From assembly GCF_022603395.1 (NCBI RefSeq), contig NZ_JAIBKA010000004.1:124001-188000 (forward strand): a DNA stretch of 64,000 nt, read 5' to 3'. This DNA is from Desulfoferrobacter suflitae. Lineage in GTDB: Bacteria > Desulfobacterota > Syntrophobacteria > Syntrophobacterales > Syntrophobacteraceae. Every line of letters starts with the position of its first letter. Position 1 is the first letter of the stretch. This document shows, one piece after another, positions 43,132-52,651 of this stretch. Made by a program: the position numbers and the translations under genes. Under the pieces are notes generated by a model. It was given only the letters and a program-made list of their open reading frames with translations, was not told where the DNA came from and searched no databases.

Positions 43132-44820
43132 ATGAAAACCAAAAATCAGCAAGGGAACGAAAAGTCCATGCGCAGAGGGTACAAGGTTCGAGAGAATCGG
43201 GAGTTGCAGATTCTCATCGACATTTCCTCGGCGCTGCATTGCTCTCCACACCTGAAGGATGTCCTGCAACAGTCTCTAGCCGCTATCTTGCGGACGCTCA
43301 AGTTCAAAATGGGTGCCATCTATCTGGTGAAAGATCTGGTGGAAAATCGTTGGTCCATCGAGTTGGCCGCCCACCACGGCTTCTCATCGACCCTGGTGAG
43401 CTCGATTCAAGCATTTTTTCTGAGCGATCAGACCATCTCCAGGTTTTTTTCCTCTCAATCCGTACGCTGGTTTCCTCGCGACAGAGTCATTTTTCCCGAT
43501 CTGCGCGTGCGCATGCAGGAACAGAAAATCAATGAAATTATCTGCATCCCCCTGATGACCCAAAAACGCGTGCTGGGTTTGCTCTATGTGACCAACGACG
43601 GGGTCCTTCAACTGAGAGCAGATAAGAGTGAGTTCTTGCAGACCATCGGCCACCAGATCGGCTCCGCCATTGAAAATGCGCAGCTGTTCGATTCGGTGGA
43701 ACGGGCCAAGACCGAGCTCGAAATCAGTTTTGATGCGATTCAGCATTCCATATTCATCATCGACACCAGGTGGCGAATATATCGTATCAACAAGACCAGT
43801 GAGAGTGTTTACGGGAGGGACCTGATCGGAAGAAAGTACACCCGTATTCTCTATGGGCAGGAAGATCCTCCTGAAGCCTGCCCGATTTTGACATGCCTCA
43901 AGACGGCTCAGCCGGTTCAAGGGGAAGGACCGCATGCGCGCTGGGGGGGGTACTTTAGCTATTATGCCTTCCCGGTGTTCAACACCGCAGGCGTGCTCGA
44001 AAGGGTGGTGTACTACGAAAAGGATGAGACCGAGGCGCGAAAACTGGAGCAAAGGCTGCAGCAAAGCGAACGGCTGAAAGCCCTGGGCACTTTGGCGGCC
44101 GGCATTGCCCATGAAATTCGCAATCCTTTGGCAACCATCAATTTTAACACCCAGATGCTGCAACGGGAGCTTTCCCTGGAGGCGGTTCAGCAACAGATGT
44201 TTGAAGACATGACGCGGGAGATCAAAAAGATCGATCGAATCGTGCAGCAGGTGCTCCATTTTGCCCGACCCCGGGAGCCGCAGTTCCTGCCCAACCAGCT
44301 CAATGAGGTCGTGAGGTACTGTGTCGATCTGGCCAAGGTGCATTTACGCAAAGCCGGCATTGGCATGTTTCTTGACCTCAGTGAAGATATTCCGCCTCGG
44401 GTGATGGATTTCAACCAAATCAGCCAGGTGGTGATGAATTTGATCATCAACGCCATAGAAGCCATGCCCGGAGGCGGACAGATTCACGTCAGGACATTGC
44501 CGCTTCCGCAGCACTCGGCAATTTCTCTGGAAATCAGCGATAGCGGGCCGGGCATATTGGAGCAAGACAAAGAGCGGATATTCGACCCGTTCTTCACCAG
44601 AAAGCCGGACGGTACCGGGCTTGGCTTGAGCATTTCGCGGCAAATCCTGGAGCGCCACGGTGCCTACATCGAGCTTGACAACTCCCGCGAGCACGGGACC
44701 ACGTTTCGCATCATCTTTCCTCTGACCAAGACCCCGGTGGACGGTCAGGGGCAAATTGACGGGCAAACGCCAAGGCCGGTTCTACTCGAGGAGAAAATCG
44801 GCCGCCATGGATTGCACTGA
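43132..44820 (+). CDS. GAF/PAS sensor histidine kinase
   Basis: The 562-residue kinase has an N-terminal GAF-like domain (~20-185), a PAS domain (~200-300) that begins AKTELEISFDAIQHSIFIID and includes a Cys pair (CPILTC), a short coiled coil, and an NtrB-like transmitter. The phospho-acceptor His is H327 in GIAHEIRNPLATINFN. The ATP domain has N (VVMNLIINAIEAMPGG), G1 (ISDSGPGI) and G2 (GTGLGLS) boxes. No membrane segment is seen, so it senses a cytoplasmic signal. No response regulator is adjacent. The ribosome site is weak; a second ATG at 43168 is possible. Confidence 0.9.
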   Translation: MKTKNQQGNEKSMRRGYKVRENRELQILIDISSALHCSPHLKDVLQQSLAAILRTLKFKMGAIYLVKDLVENRWSIELAAHHGFSSTLVSSIQAFFLSDQTISRFFSSQSVRWFPRDRVIFPDLRVRMQEQKINEIICIPLMTQKRVLGLLYVTNDGVLQLRADKSEFLQTIGHQIGSAIENAQLFDSVERAKTELEISFDAIQHSIFIIDTRWRIYRINKTSESVYGRDLIGRKYTRILYGQEDPPEACPILTCLKTAQPVQGEGPHARWGGYFSYYAFPVFNTAGVLERVVYYEKDETEARKLEQRLQQSERLKALGTLAAGIAHEIRNPLATINFNTQMLQRELSLEAVQQQMFEDMTREIKKIDRIVQQVLHFARPREPQFLPNQLNEVVRYCVDLAKVHLRKAGIGMFLDLSEDIPPRVMDFNQISQVVMNLIINAIEAMPGGGQIHVRTLPLPQHSAISLEISDSGPGILEQDKERIFDPFFTRKPDGTGLGLSISRQILERHGAYIELDNSREHGTTFRIIFPLTKTPVDGQGQIDGQTPRPVLLEEKIGRHGLH

Positions 44821-45252
44821 AACATTGTCCGGGCCTGCGCAGCAACCTGCGGTTGGCGATTGCTTTGCCACTGTTTCCCGGCACCGTCTAAGACGGCACC
44901 TTTTCAATGTGGCATTGAGAGCACTTCGCGCCGTTTTGAACATGACGGTCAGGGATCAGCCACAACGCTCTTAGCTTTAACCAGTATAGAGATCATACCG
45001 ATGGACTCGCCCCGTGGTTGCTTGTCGGGTTCATTCGTTGCTCCGCCGACTGTCGCTCCCTCAAACAGGACTTCAAGTCACGATAGTAATTCTCAATGCA
45101 AGTCCACTGGCCACGGTCGTTGCGGGTTATACTGCCGTTGGAATCAAAAGCATGGGATCGACTTTCATGACCGAAAAGCCTGCAATGATTCTTCTCACCC
45201 GGACAATCCGGCCATCGTCCAAGGGCTGCAGTTTGTTCTGAACCCGGTGCCT
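44821..45252. other. Convergent intergenic region, no gene seen
   Basis: This 432-base gap lies between the kinase (plus) and the DUF748-type gene (minus). Overlapping short open frames on both strands lack ribosome sites and recognisable domains. No clear terminator is seen. Confidence 0.45.
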
Positions 45253-48200
45253 TCATTTGACTGATAGAGTGGCGCAGCTGGCGGTCTTAATGCTCTTTTC
45301 CTGCGGTTCCAGGGACTTCGGTGACACGACGAATATTCTCCTGGGGTCGACTTTGCCGCTGGTTGCAAGAAAGTCCACTACGCTGGCAGCTCTTTTTCGG
45401 GCCAATGCGCGCAATTCTTCAGGACCGACCTGCACGAAAGCCAAAGCGAGCTTTTGCCTGGGCTGATCCTTTGGGTGATGCGGCGTGTTCGTGCTTCCAG
45501 CCGTTTGGGAGGAGCCGGCCACCTCGGTTTCCCCTTGCGGTGGTCGCGATATTGACCGAAACATCTGCCGGTTACCCCCGGCATCATCCGCTGGCGGCGG
45601 CTCAGCCTGTGCCTTCTGTTTTTGCTCCTTCAGGGCGGCGGTGTCTTTCTGCTTATCAATATAGCCGGAAACGTCCAGTTGTAATTTGGGCCTTTGATCC
45701 AGGGCCTTTGCCACGATTTCAAGTTTCTTGGCGGCCTGTGTTGTGATTTCGTCGCTTCCCGGGTCGAACGTGACGTAACTGAGGTCTTCTCCCTTGGCGG
45801 CTCCGAAGATTGATCCCAGTAAAGCGAAGGGCGCCGTGATGACTTTTTTGAAGACGTTTGAAACGGCCCCCTTGATGATTTGCGTAAAATCGAACTTGGG
45901 ATTGTCGATCTCCCCCGAAACGGGAATGTCCAAGACCATGTCGCCGTCTCTGTTCTGCAGGACGGACAGGGCAAATTTGAGCGGCAGGTCCGACGCGCCG
46001 GTATCTGCTATCTTGTCACCCAGCTGAAGTTTCTCGAATTTCAAGTGATGATACGCATTGAGCTTGCTGCTGTCGATTTGATAGAAAAATTTGAAGTTTA
46101 ACTTGCCTTTTTCTATGGGGTAGCCGATGAACTTTCTGGAGTAAGGGTTGGCCAGAGTGAGATCCAGATTGCTGCCGGCAAGCTGCATGTCCATAAACAA
46201 TTCTTCTGCCAGCGGATTGATTCTGCCGGAGATTTCCGCCGGCGCGTACTCTTCCAGTTTTGCCTTGATGTGGACGTCGGCGCTGGTTCCTTTTTGGGAA
46301 GACAACCCGGTGACGGTGCCCGTCGCCTGGTAGAAGCTGGCATGGAAATTGGGTTGAATGAGGTCGTCCGTGAAGTCGATAATGCAATCCTTGAGTGCGA
46401 TCTGTTTGACGGAGATGGGCATGGGTCCCTTTGTGGCCCCCGCTGGCCTATTCGCTGCTCTTGTTGCTTTCCCGCCGGTTTGCGCAAAGCTCTCCGCCGG
46501 GGGAGAAACCACGCTTCCCTTTGCAGATTCGGATTGCCGCTTGCCGCCTGCAGACAACGGCATGTCTTCCTTCTCTTTCAATACCTGTCGAAAGTTGATG
46601 GTCCCATCCGATTTTATCCTCACGTAGGAAGTGAGCTCGACCAGGTCAACCTTCTCGATGTTCAGATGCAGTGGAGCATTCCCCGCATCGACTCCCTCTA
46701 GAGCAAAAGTTTTCCAGCTTACAATTTCTTTGTCTTCCCTTCCCGGTAATGAACTGAAGTCTGTCACGGAAATGTCTCCGGAGTAGCTGGTCCTGGCTTC
46801 ATTCGGGCGCGCCAGATCGATTATGGTGCGGCCTGCTGCCGAAAGCCGTCCTCCCGTGATGTACACTCTGACAAAATCGCGATAGTAGCGTTCAAAGGGA
46901 GTGATTTCAACGTCTTCCACGGTCAAGTCGAGATCGGCGTAAAAAGGATCGAGCCTAATCTTGCCAGCGGCCGACAACTTGCCGCTATTGTTGATCAAAA
47001 AAGCTAACCCGATGGTGCTCTCATGGCCGGCAATCGTGGAGAAGTCGGCCAGATTGAGCTTCAATTTGTCTACGGTGACGGTGACCGGCCTGGGGGTCCC
47101 GAGGTCTGTGGCGTGCAAGGAATAATCGTTAAAGTCGGCACCCTTCAAGGATATGTGCCATGGTTTGCCGGATTGTTGTGTTTTTGCCCCTGGCGACGGT
47201 TCCATTTGAGAATCAAGTGCGGGCAGTAATTTTTGCAATGAGAGCGTACCGTCTGCATAACGGGTGAGCTTGAGGGTTCCATTGCTGGAAGAAATCTGAT
47301 GGAGGTTGAGCCGTTTTCCGGTGAGATCGAATTCTCCTCCCTCGAGTGTCATGCTGCCGATGTTAACGAACTCTTCCCCCTCCTTGGTGTGGAGCTTTAC
47401 AGAGTTCAACGAAGAATGGATAGTATTCAGTTTGATCCAGGGTCCATGTCCGCCTTCTGCATAGTGGCAGTCAGCGGAAAAGTTCAAACCGCCGCCACCG
47501 AGATCGAATGGAATCCGGTTTCCATAGTATGGAAAATACTTGGCAAGCGATATTTTCGAAAATTCCACGGTGCCGTTTGCGACCAGAGGGTCGAGGGACA
47601 TGCCGCCCTGCACCTTGATGGATTCCCCTGCTTCCGTCTTTGCCGAGAGATGAACGTCGACCCTCGATTTGGGGACGTTGGTGAAATGTTTCATGGTCAA
47701 ATCGATTGCACTCACCGTCGTCGCAAACGAGCCTGGAACTGCGGAGTCGACGAAGGTTATGGTCCCGTCGGACACGGCCAATTCATCCATAGTGAACATA
47801 AATCCGTTGTCACGGGTGGCACCTGCCTCTGCCGCCGAATCTTTCTCATCCGGTACATAAAGTGCCGCAAGGTTTATTTTGCCACTCTTGGCACGGCTAA
47901 TGTTAAGCTCCGGAGATTGGACGTGCACCCTGGAAATTTGCAGTCGACCCGCAAAGAGGTCGTAGTCGTCAACATCGATCTCGATTCCATCGCCGGCGAA
48001 CAACTGGTCGTCCTGTAACGAGAGCAGCTTGAGATCGCTCAGAACGGCGTTACCGGATAGTTTGAGCAATGCTCGTCCCGCTTCTGATCGGGCAAAGTCG
48101 ACCTTGGCCTGCAGGTTCAATTTTCCCGATGCCAACTGGAGGTTCAGCTCTTGCGGCAGGTAAGCGGCATAATAAGTGCTGTCCACGTCTTGGATGGATA

Positions 48201-48900
48201 GATTGGCTGTGCCCTTTGGGGGATGGGTAAAGAGCTCAACATAACCACTGATGGTCACCGGGCTGTGGTTAACTTTCGCGGTCAAGCTGGGCTCGATTCT
48301 GGCCCCCTCCTGGTTGCCTGTGTTATCAATCAACGGCACACTCACGTCAAGGTCGTCAACGGAATGCGTCCTGTTGTGCAGGCCATCGACAATTTCGATT
48401 CGGCCATCGATCAGTTCGATGTGGCCAATCGAAAACCTGACCGGCCGGGATGCATCCTGTGCATCCTGTTCGGCGGCTGCTCCCTTATCCGGCAGCAGAT
48501 CCGTGAAGTTGAATCGTTCCTGATCGATTCGGACCACTCTCACGTAGGGTTCTTCCAGAGCAATTTGCTCGATGATTAGGGCGCGCTGGAATAGCGAACT
48601 GATATCCAGGTTGATGTAAAGTTTCTGGAATGATGCAAAGGTTTGCCGAGACGATTCTTTGTCTTTAATGTCGAAACCGTCTATTTGCACGGTGAGAGCA
48701 AAGGGGTTCAGGTAGAGCTTTTCAATGGCAACCTGGCGCCCGGTCTGCTCAGAAACGTTTTTCACCAGGAGCGCTTTGATGATTGCGGGTAGAACCAGGA
48801 AGCCTGTGCCCGAGTAGAGCAGCAATAATAACAGTAGGGCCAGACCCAGCTGCTGGAGTCTGTTCAACTGCCCAAGTCTTTTGGGAAACCTGATTTTCAT
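45253..48900 (-). CDS. DUF748/AsmA-like large envelope protein
   Basis: The ATG at 48900 gives 1215 residues starting MKIRFPKRLGQ. A single N-terminal membrane helix (LGLALLLLLLLYSGTGFLVL) is followed by a very long beta-rich region with repeated phrases such as LNPFALTVQIDGFDIKDKE and FSIGHIELIDGRIEIVD. This is the layout of DUF748/AsmA-like proteins, thought to bridge the periplasm in outer-membrane lipid handling. The C-terminal ~200 residues include SYVTFDPGSDEITTQAAKKL, resembling the OmpA-like (peptidoglycan-binding) fold, with a low-complexity insert. A cell-envelope role is likely; the precise job is unknown. Confidence 0.8.
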   Translation of the reverse strand: MKIRFPKRLGQLNRLQQLGLALLLLLLLYSGTGFLVLPAIIKALLVKNVSEQTGRQVAIEKLYLNPFALTVQIDGFDIKDKESSRQTFASFQKLYINLDISSLFQRALIIEQIALEEPYVRVVRIDQERFNFTDLLPDKGAAAEQDAQDASRPVRFSIGHIELIDGRIEIVDGLHNRTHSVDDLDVSVPLIDNTGNQEGARIEPSLTAKVNHSPVTISGYVELFTHPPKGTANLSIQDVDSTYYAAYLPQELNLQLASGKLNLQAKVDFARSEAGRALLKLSGNAVLSDLKLLSLQDDQLFAGDGIEIDVDDYDLFAGRLQISRVHVQSPELNISRAKSGKINLAALYVPDEKDSAAEAGATRDNGFMFTMDELAVSDGTITFVDSAVPGSFATTVSAIDLTMKHFTNVPKSRVDVHLSAKTEAGESIKVQGGMSLDPLVANGTVEFSKISLAKYFPYYGNRIPFDLGGGGLNFSADCHYAEGGHGPWIKLNTIHSSLNSVKLHTKEGEEFVNIGSMTLEGGEFDLTGKRLNLHQISSSNGTLKLTRYADGTLSLQKLLPALDSQMEPSPGAKTQQSGKPWHISLKGADFNDYSLHATDLGTPRPVTVTVDKLKLNLADFSTIAGHESTIGLAFLINNSGKLSAAGKIRLDPFYADLDLTVEDVEITPFERYYRDFVRVYITGGRLSAAGRTIIDLARPNEARTSYSGDISVTDFSSLPGREDKEIVSWKTFALEGVDAGNAPLHLNIEKVDLVELTSYVRIKSDGTINFRQVLKEKEDMPLSAGGKRQSESAKGSVVSPPAESFAQTGGKATRAANRPAGATKGPMPISVKQIALKDCIIDFTDDLIQPNFHASFYQATGTVTGLSSQKGTSADVHIKAKLEEYAPAEISGRINPLAEELFMDMQLAGSNLDLTLANPYSRKFIGYPIEKGKLNFKFFYQIDSSKLNAYHHLKFEKLQLGDKIADTGASDLPLKFALSVLQNRDGDMVLDIPVSGEIDNPKFDFTQIIKGAVSNVFKKVITAPFALLGSIFGAAKGEDLSYVTFDPGSDEITTQAAKKLEIVAKALDQRPKLQLDVSGYIDKQKDTAALKEQKQKAQAEPPPADDAGGNRQMFRSISRPPQGETEVAGSSQTAGSTNTPHHPKDQPRQKLALAFVQVGPEELRALARKRAASVVDFLATSGKVDPRRIFVVSPKSLEPQEKSIKTASCATLSVK

Positions 48901-49065
48901 GGGTGTTTTCCGCCCATTTCCGTCGGGGAAGCATCCCAACCTGTAAGGCGGACTGCTTCCGCAATTGGAATGAAATACCCGTGTTACGGTGTGCAGAGCA
49001 AATGATAAGGATCCGTTTCGCGTTCAATCCAGAACGAACCCGTTCGAAGTGGCTGGCTGCTCTTT

Positions 49066-49557
49066 CTATAAGAACTTATACATGGCGAAGTAGAGATCAT
49101 TCTGAGTCGGATTCCCCGTCTTTACGAACCCTTGCTTTCTATAAAACGACTCTGTGCTCTTGAATTTGGTCACTTCTACTTCAATTTCGGCAATCCCGGC
49201 TTTGCGGTAGCGTTCTTCACAGTGTTGGTAGAGCATCGCTCCGTAGCCTTTCCTGGCATGTTCTTGAGAAACTTGGATAGTTCGAATAAAGCGTCTTGTG
49301 CCTCGCTTCATGATGATCGCACAACCGATCAATTCTCCTTCATCGGTTCGCAGCATCACCAGGAAGCCTCTGTCAATTTCCTCCTTGAGGTTCTCGGGGG
49401 TGGCAAAAGCGCACAATCTCTCCAGCTGCTCTTCGGTGTATTCCCCTTGATTGTAGGCCTTAGTATTGCCGCGGATCAGCTGTGCAACTTGTTCTGCATC
49501 CGAGTCGTTGATCGTCTCGACTTTTCCATCCAAGTTGTCAATTATCCGAATCTCCAT
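49066..49557 (-). CDS. GNAT family N-acetyltransferase
   Basis: The 163-residue protein shows the GNAT order. Strand beta4 is RRFIRTIQVSQEHARKGYG, with the acetyl-CoA pyrophosphate loop (Q/R-x-x-G-x-G/A form: HARKGYGAMLY), followed by IAEIEVEVTKFKSTESFYRKQGFVKTG. Substrate is not predictable: it could be an amino acid, amine, or a protein N-terminus. It lies 165 bases upstream of the DUF748-type gene on the same strand. Base composition is lower in GC than the neighbours, which hints at a different origin. Confidence 0.85.
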   Translation of the reverse strand: MEIRIIDNLDGKVETINDSDAEQVAQLIRGNTKAYNQGEYTEEQLERLCAFATPENLKEEIDRGFLVMLRTDEGELIGCAIIMKRGTRRFIRTIQVSQEHARKGYGAMLYQHCEERYRKAGIAEIEVEVTKFKSTESFYRKQGFVKTGNPTQNDLYFAMYKFL

Positions 49558-50293
49558 AGTATTTAAGCACCTGCCGTTCCATGAAATTGATCCCTTCGAG
49601 TCGTATCATCCTAGCGGAATTTGACTTTGCGGGCAATGGGTTTTCACGGTTCGGGGCAGGATCGTGTGGGTGCAGAATATAGCCTTTGTGAGGAGCGTTG
49701 GAACAAATCGAACCCGTTTTTATGTCACCTGCCGGTTGTCAAGATGTCTCAGTATTTCGTTGTCCCTTTGGCAGGACACGTTCTGTTCGTTTTGGAACAT
49801 AAATTGCAAAAGTTGCCAACGTGAACCTCGACTTCTCGTATTCCATCGGCTCGGCATACGTCTTCACAATCAAGTTATGCGGATGTGCCGCTCGTTTGTC
49901 CAAACAATCAATTGCCAATCGTCGCTTGTTTCATTTCGATTCGCTACCTTTTCCTGATCCGCCCGCTGCTCCTTTTCAGACTGCAACCGGAAGTTTTTCA
50001 GTCGCAGTACAGCGATTCTCATTTTGGACGGCAGACCTGGTGTCGGATGGGTACAGCGATAGCGCAACCCATCATTGAGGAAGCTTTTAGCGGGTTGCGG
50101 CGCGAAAAACCGCGCCTCCACCCACCCTGCGGCAAACCAGCGGAGCCCAAAATGAGAATTGCTGGTGGCAGTACCAATTTCTTTTCTCGGCGGGAAGTCA
50201 TAGTGTATGATTTGAAATCGCTGTACGGGACTATTTGCAGACTCTTGGACCAGCAGGGCAGGCGGCCACTGATACGCCAGGAATGAGGATTCG
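49558..50293. other. Long gap without a supported gene
   Basis: This 736-base region has several overlapping frames (up to ~150 residues on the minus strand). None has a good start or domain, and they read like translated repeat. The stretch around 50050-50160 (GCGATAGCGCAACCC to CACCCTGCGG) has the look of a degenerate palindromic intergenic repeat. It may contain remnants of inserted DNA. Confidence 0.4.
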
Positions 50294-50629
50294 ATGGATG
50301 CCTTGATAAGGCAAGTGAACAAAGTTCGATCTTGGGATGAGTTCGAATGGGAAGAATGGGTACCGAAGGAGGTCAGAGTTCAGATAATCGAATTCTGGAA
50401 GTCCAATGGACCCCGCGCATGGCTCAATGACTTCGTGAAGGCTACGGATTTCTATGGGGCTCCGGTCTATGGCGCAGTGGCCACCTTTTTTAACATTTAC
50501 GATAGGCTGGTTACCGGGCGATTCATTCACTGCTGGAGAAACATCGGCAGAGTGGTCACTGAGGACGGAAACTGTCACTGCGTTTGTTGCCACAAGTATT
50601 ACAATCCTATGCGCTTTGATGCCCCATGA
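50294..50629 (+). CDS. Small Cys-containing protein, unknown function
   Basis: The 111-residue product looks genuinely coding: balanced composition, aromatic-rich (WDEFEWEEWVP, FWKSNGPRAWLNDF) and a GAGG before the ATG. The C-terminus has CHCVCCHKYYNP, a compact Cys/His cluster that could bind zinc or iron, plus another Cys in HCWRNIG. I recognise no family, and there is no signal peptide or membrane helix. It stands alone between two gaps, so context offers no hint. Confidence 0.55.
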   Translation: MDALIRQVNKVRSWDEFEWEEWVPKEVRVQIIEFWKSNGPRAWLNDFVKATDFYGAPVYGAVATFFNIYDRLVTGRFIHCWRNIGRVVTEDGNCHCVCCHKYYNPMRFDAP

Positions 50630-50951
50630 TGAGTGTGTTCAGTGGGTGTCGCTCACTATATATCGCTTCCACGATTGAGTGGTTGTGCAGCTGCTGTGCC
50701 TGGTTGCCTGGCTTAACCCGGCCCGTCCGAAGTCCTGAATCGTTTTGTTGAGATCTCTATGACAATGCTAAGATGAGAGCAAACCAATCCAGCATTGGCA
50801 TGGCCCCGGCCCCCCGCACTCAAATGCCGTGATGGGCTTGCCAAACAGGGTCGTGCCGTGTTTAATGCGCGGTTCCAATACAAACCGGCCTTGACAAAAT
50901 CATTGCAGGTGCATGAGACTGCGGGCAAATAGAGAGAGATGAGGAGAAAGG
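50630..50951 (+). other. Intergenic region before the M42 peptidase gene
   Basis: This is a 322-base gap without a supported gene. It should include the M42 gene promoter. A TTGACA at 50894 has no good -10 at the right distance. Confidence 0.4.
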
Positions 50952-52016
50952 ATGGATTCAACCGAACGATTGCTCAGGGAATTGTCTGAAACCCACGGGG
51001 TTCCGGGCCATGAAACCGAGATTCGTGCTGTGGTTCGCCGTCATTTGCAGGACTCGGGCAGGTTTGATCACGACCGTATCGGGAGCCTGGTCTGCCGTAC
51101 CGGACAAGCGGGGCCGCGTGTCATGATTGCGGCCCACATGGATGAGATCGGCTTTATGGTCAAGCTCATTACCGAGGAAGGATGCCTCAGGTTTCTGCCG
51201 CTGGGCGGCTGGTGGGACCAGGTGCTGCTTGGGCAGCGGGTGGTGATAAAGACTCACCAGGGCGATTTGCCGGGAGTAATCGGTGCCAAACCTCCTCATG
51301 TGCTTCCACAGGAAGAGCGCAAGAAGGTTATCGAATTAAAGGATATGTACATTGATGTGGGGTTCACATCCAAAGCGCAAGCCGAAGAGGCGGGGGTTCG
51401 CCCGGGAGACCCGGTGGTTCCCGATGCGCACTTTCAAGTCACCATCAACAACAAAGTCTATATGGGAAAAGCCTTCGATGACCGGGTAGGGTTGGCGCTG
51501 CTGATCGACGCAGTCAAGCATTTTTCTTCGGCGTCCCATCCCAACATTTTGTATGGTGTTGGGACGGTGATGGAGGAGGTGGGCCTGCGCGGCGCAAAAA
51601 CCAGCGCCAGTTTGGTTGACCCCGATGCAGCCATTATTCTCGAGGCGGACATATGTGGCGACGTCCCTGGAATCAAACCGGAGGAATCAAATGTCAAGTT
51701 GGGTGGCGGGCCAAGCCTCGTGCTGCTGGAGGCCAGGATGATTCCTAACGTTAAATTCAGGGACCTGGTGATGGATGTGGCCAGGCTGCTGGATATCCCT
51801 TTGCAGTTTTCCGCCGGCCTGGGCGGGTCGACCGATGGCGGGCAGATCCATCTCCACGGCTGCGGTGTACCCACAATCGTTTTGGGGGTGCCGACCCGCC
51901 ATATTCACAGCCATGTCGGCATCATGCATCGCGATGATTACGACAGAACGCTGCAATTGCTCATTGCTCTCATAGAGCGCCTGGATGAGACGGTCGTCCA
52001 GGGTTTTTCTCAATAG
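50952..52016 (+). CDS. M42 family metallo-aminopeptidase
   Basis: The 354-residue protein, with AGGAGAAAGG before the ATG, is a TET/FrvX-type co-catalytic dizinc peptidase of the cytoplasm. Metal and catalytic residues are seen in order: His-Asp in IAAHMDEIGFM, Asp in GKAFDDRVGLAL, Glu-Glu in TVMEEVGLRGAKTS, Asp in LEADICGDVPG, and the final His in TRHIHSHVG. These enzymes form large dodecamers that trim peptides from proteasome-like proteases. Some relatives were misnamed endoglucanases (CelM). Confidence 0.9.
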   Translation: MDSTERLLRELSETHGVPGHETEIRAVVRRHLQDSGRFDHDRIGSLVCRTGQAGPRVMIAAHMDEIGFMVKLITEEGCLRFLPLGGWWDQVLLGQRVVIKTHQGDLPGVIGAKPPHVLPQEERKKVIELKDMYIDVGFTSKAQAEEAGVRPGDPVVPDAHFQVTINNKVYMGKAFDDRVGLALLIDAVKHFSSASHPNILYGVGTVMEEVGLRGAKTSASLVDPDAAIILEADICGDVPGIKPEESNVKLGGGPSLVLLEARMIPNVKFRDLVMDVARLLDIPLQFSAGLGGSTDGGQIHLHGCGVPTIVLGVPTRHIHSHVGIMHRDDYDRTLQLLIALIERLDETVVQGFSQ

Positions 52017-52069
52017 CAACCTGGCGCAAAGCAAAGGAGATTGCAGCAGGGTGGCCACTGCTGCGGGAG

Positions 52070-52501
52070 CTATCGTTTGGCCAGGCTGAGCTTCTGGTAG
52101 CTTTCCATGAGCCGGCCTGCGATGATTCCCGCAAGCCTTCGCATGATCAGTAGACCCTCATGCGGGTAGCGCTCGAACAACCGGAGCAGTCGCTCGCCAT
52201 CAAGCTTCATGACCTTGCTGTCCATGGCAAACTCAGCCGAAGCGGTATATTTTCTGGGCTCCACCAATGCCGACCAACCGAATATGGAGCCCGGTTCTGT
52301 AATGGGGAAAACGACTCGCTTCTCTCCTTCCACGATAATCGCCACTTGCCCGTCCTCCAGCAGGTAGAGGTAGTCGGCGTCGTCTCCCTGGCGAAAAAGA
52401 ACCTGTTCTGCAGCGTGGTTTTCCTCTTGTGCGAACCCTGCGATTTCGTTGATGATGTGCGACGGAATCCGGTCAAAAAGTTCCAGTTCCTGGATGTACA
52501 T
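52070..52501 (-). CDS. Cyclic nucleotide-binding domain protein
   Basis: The 143-residue protein starts at the ATG at 52501 after AAGGAGGATTG. It is essentially one CNBD beta-roll: LFRQGDDADYLYLLEDGQVAIIV, then EPGSIFGWSALVEPRKYTASA. The phosphate-binding cassette shows G-W-S-A-L in the expected place, but its Arg is shifted, so ligand binding is uncertain. There is no DNA-binding domain, so it is not a CRP-type regulator. It is convergent with the M42 gene and divergent from the thioredoxin reductase gene. Confidence 0.8.
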   Translation of the reverse strand: MYIQELELFDRIPSHIINEIAGFAQEENHAAEQVLFRQGDDADYLYLLEDGQVAIIVEGEKRVVFPITEPGSIFGWSALVEPRKYTASAEFAMDSKVMKLDGERLLRLFERYPHEGLLIMRRLAGIIAGRLMESYQKLSLAKR

Positions 52502-52651
52502 GGCAATCCTCCTTCTCTGTTGCGTTGCCTACCCATCTGCAAAGGAAACAGAATTTTCTTGTTGTAATGCTAGCATAGAAGTTGGAAAATTTATACGAAT
52601 GTTGATGCGGTCTGAACGATATGGGAAATAACACAACAGAGGAGGTTTGTT

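Noticed and set aside
44860-45264. A 134-residue plus-strand frame after the histidine kinase
   Set aside because: It has no ribosome site, odd Ser/Arg/Cys-rich composition, and runs into the end of the opposite-strand DUF748 gene.
49870-50322. A 150-residue minus-strand frame in the 49.6-50.3 kb gap
   Set aside because: Its sequence reads like a translated palindromic repeat (GWVEARFFAPQPAKSF and similar) and it overlaps the start of the better-supported gene at 50294.
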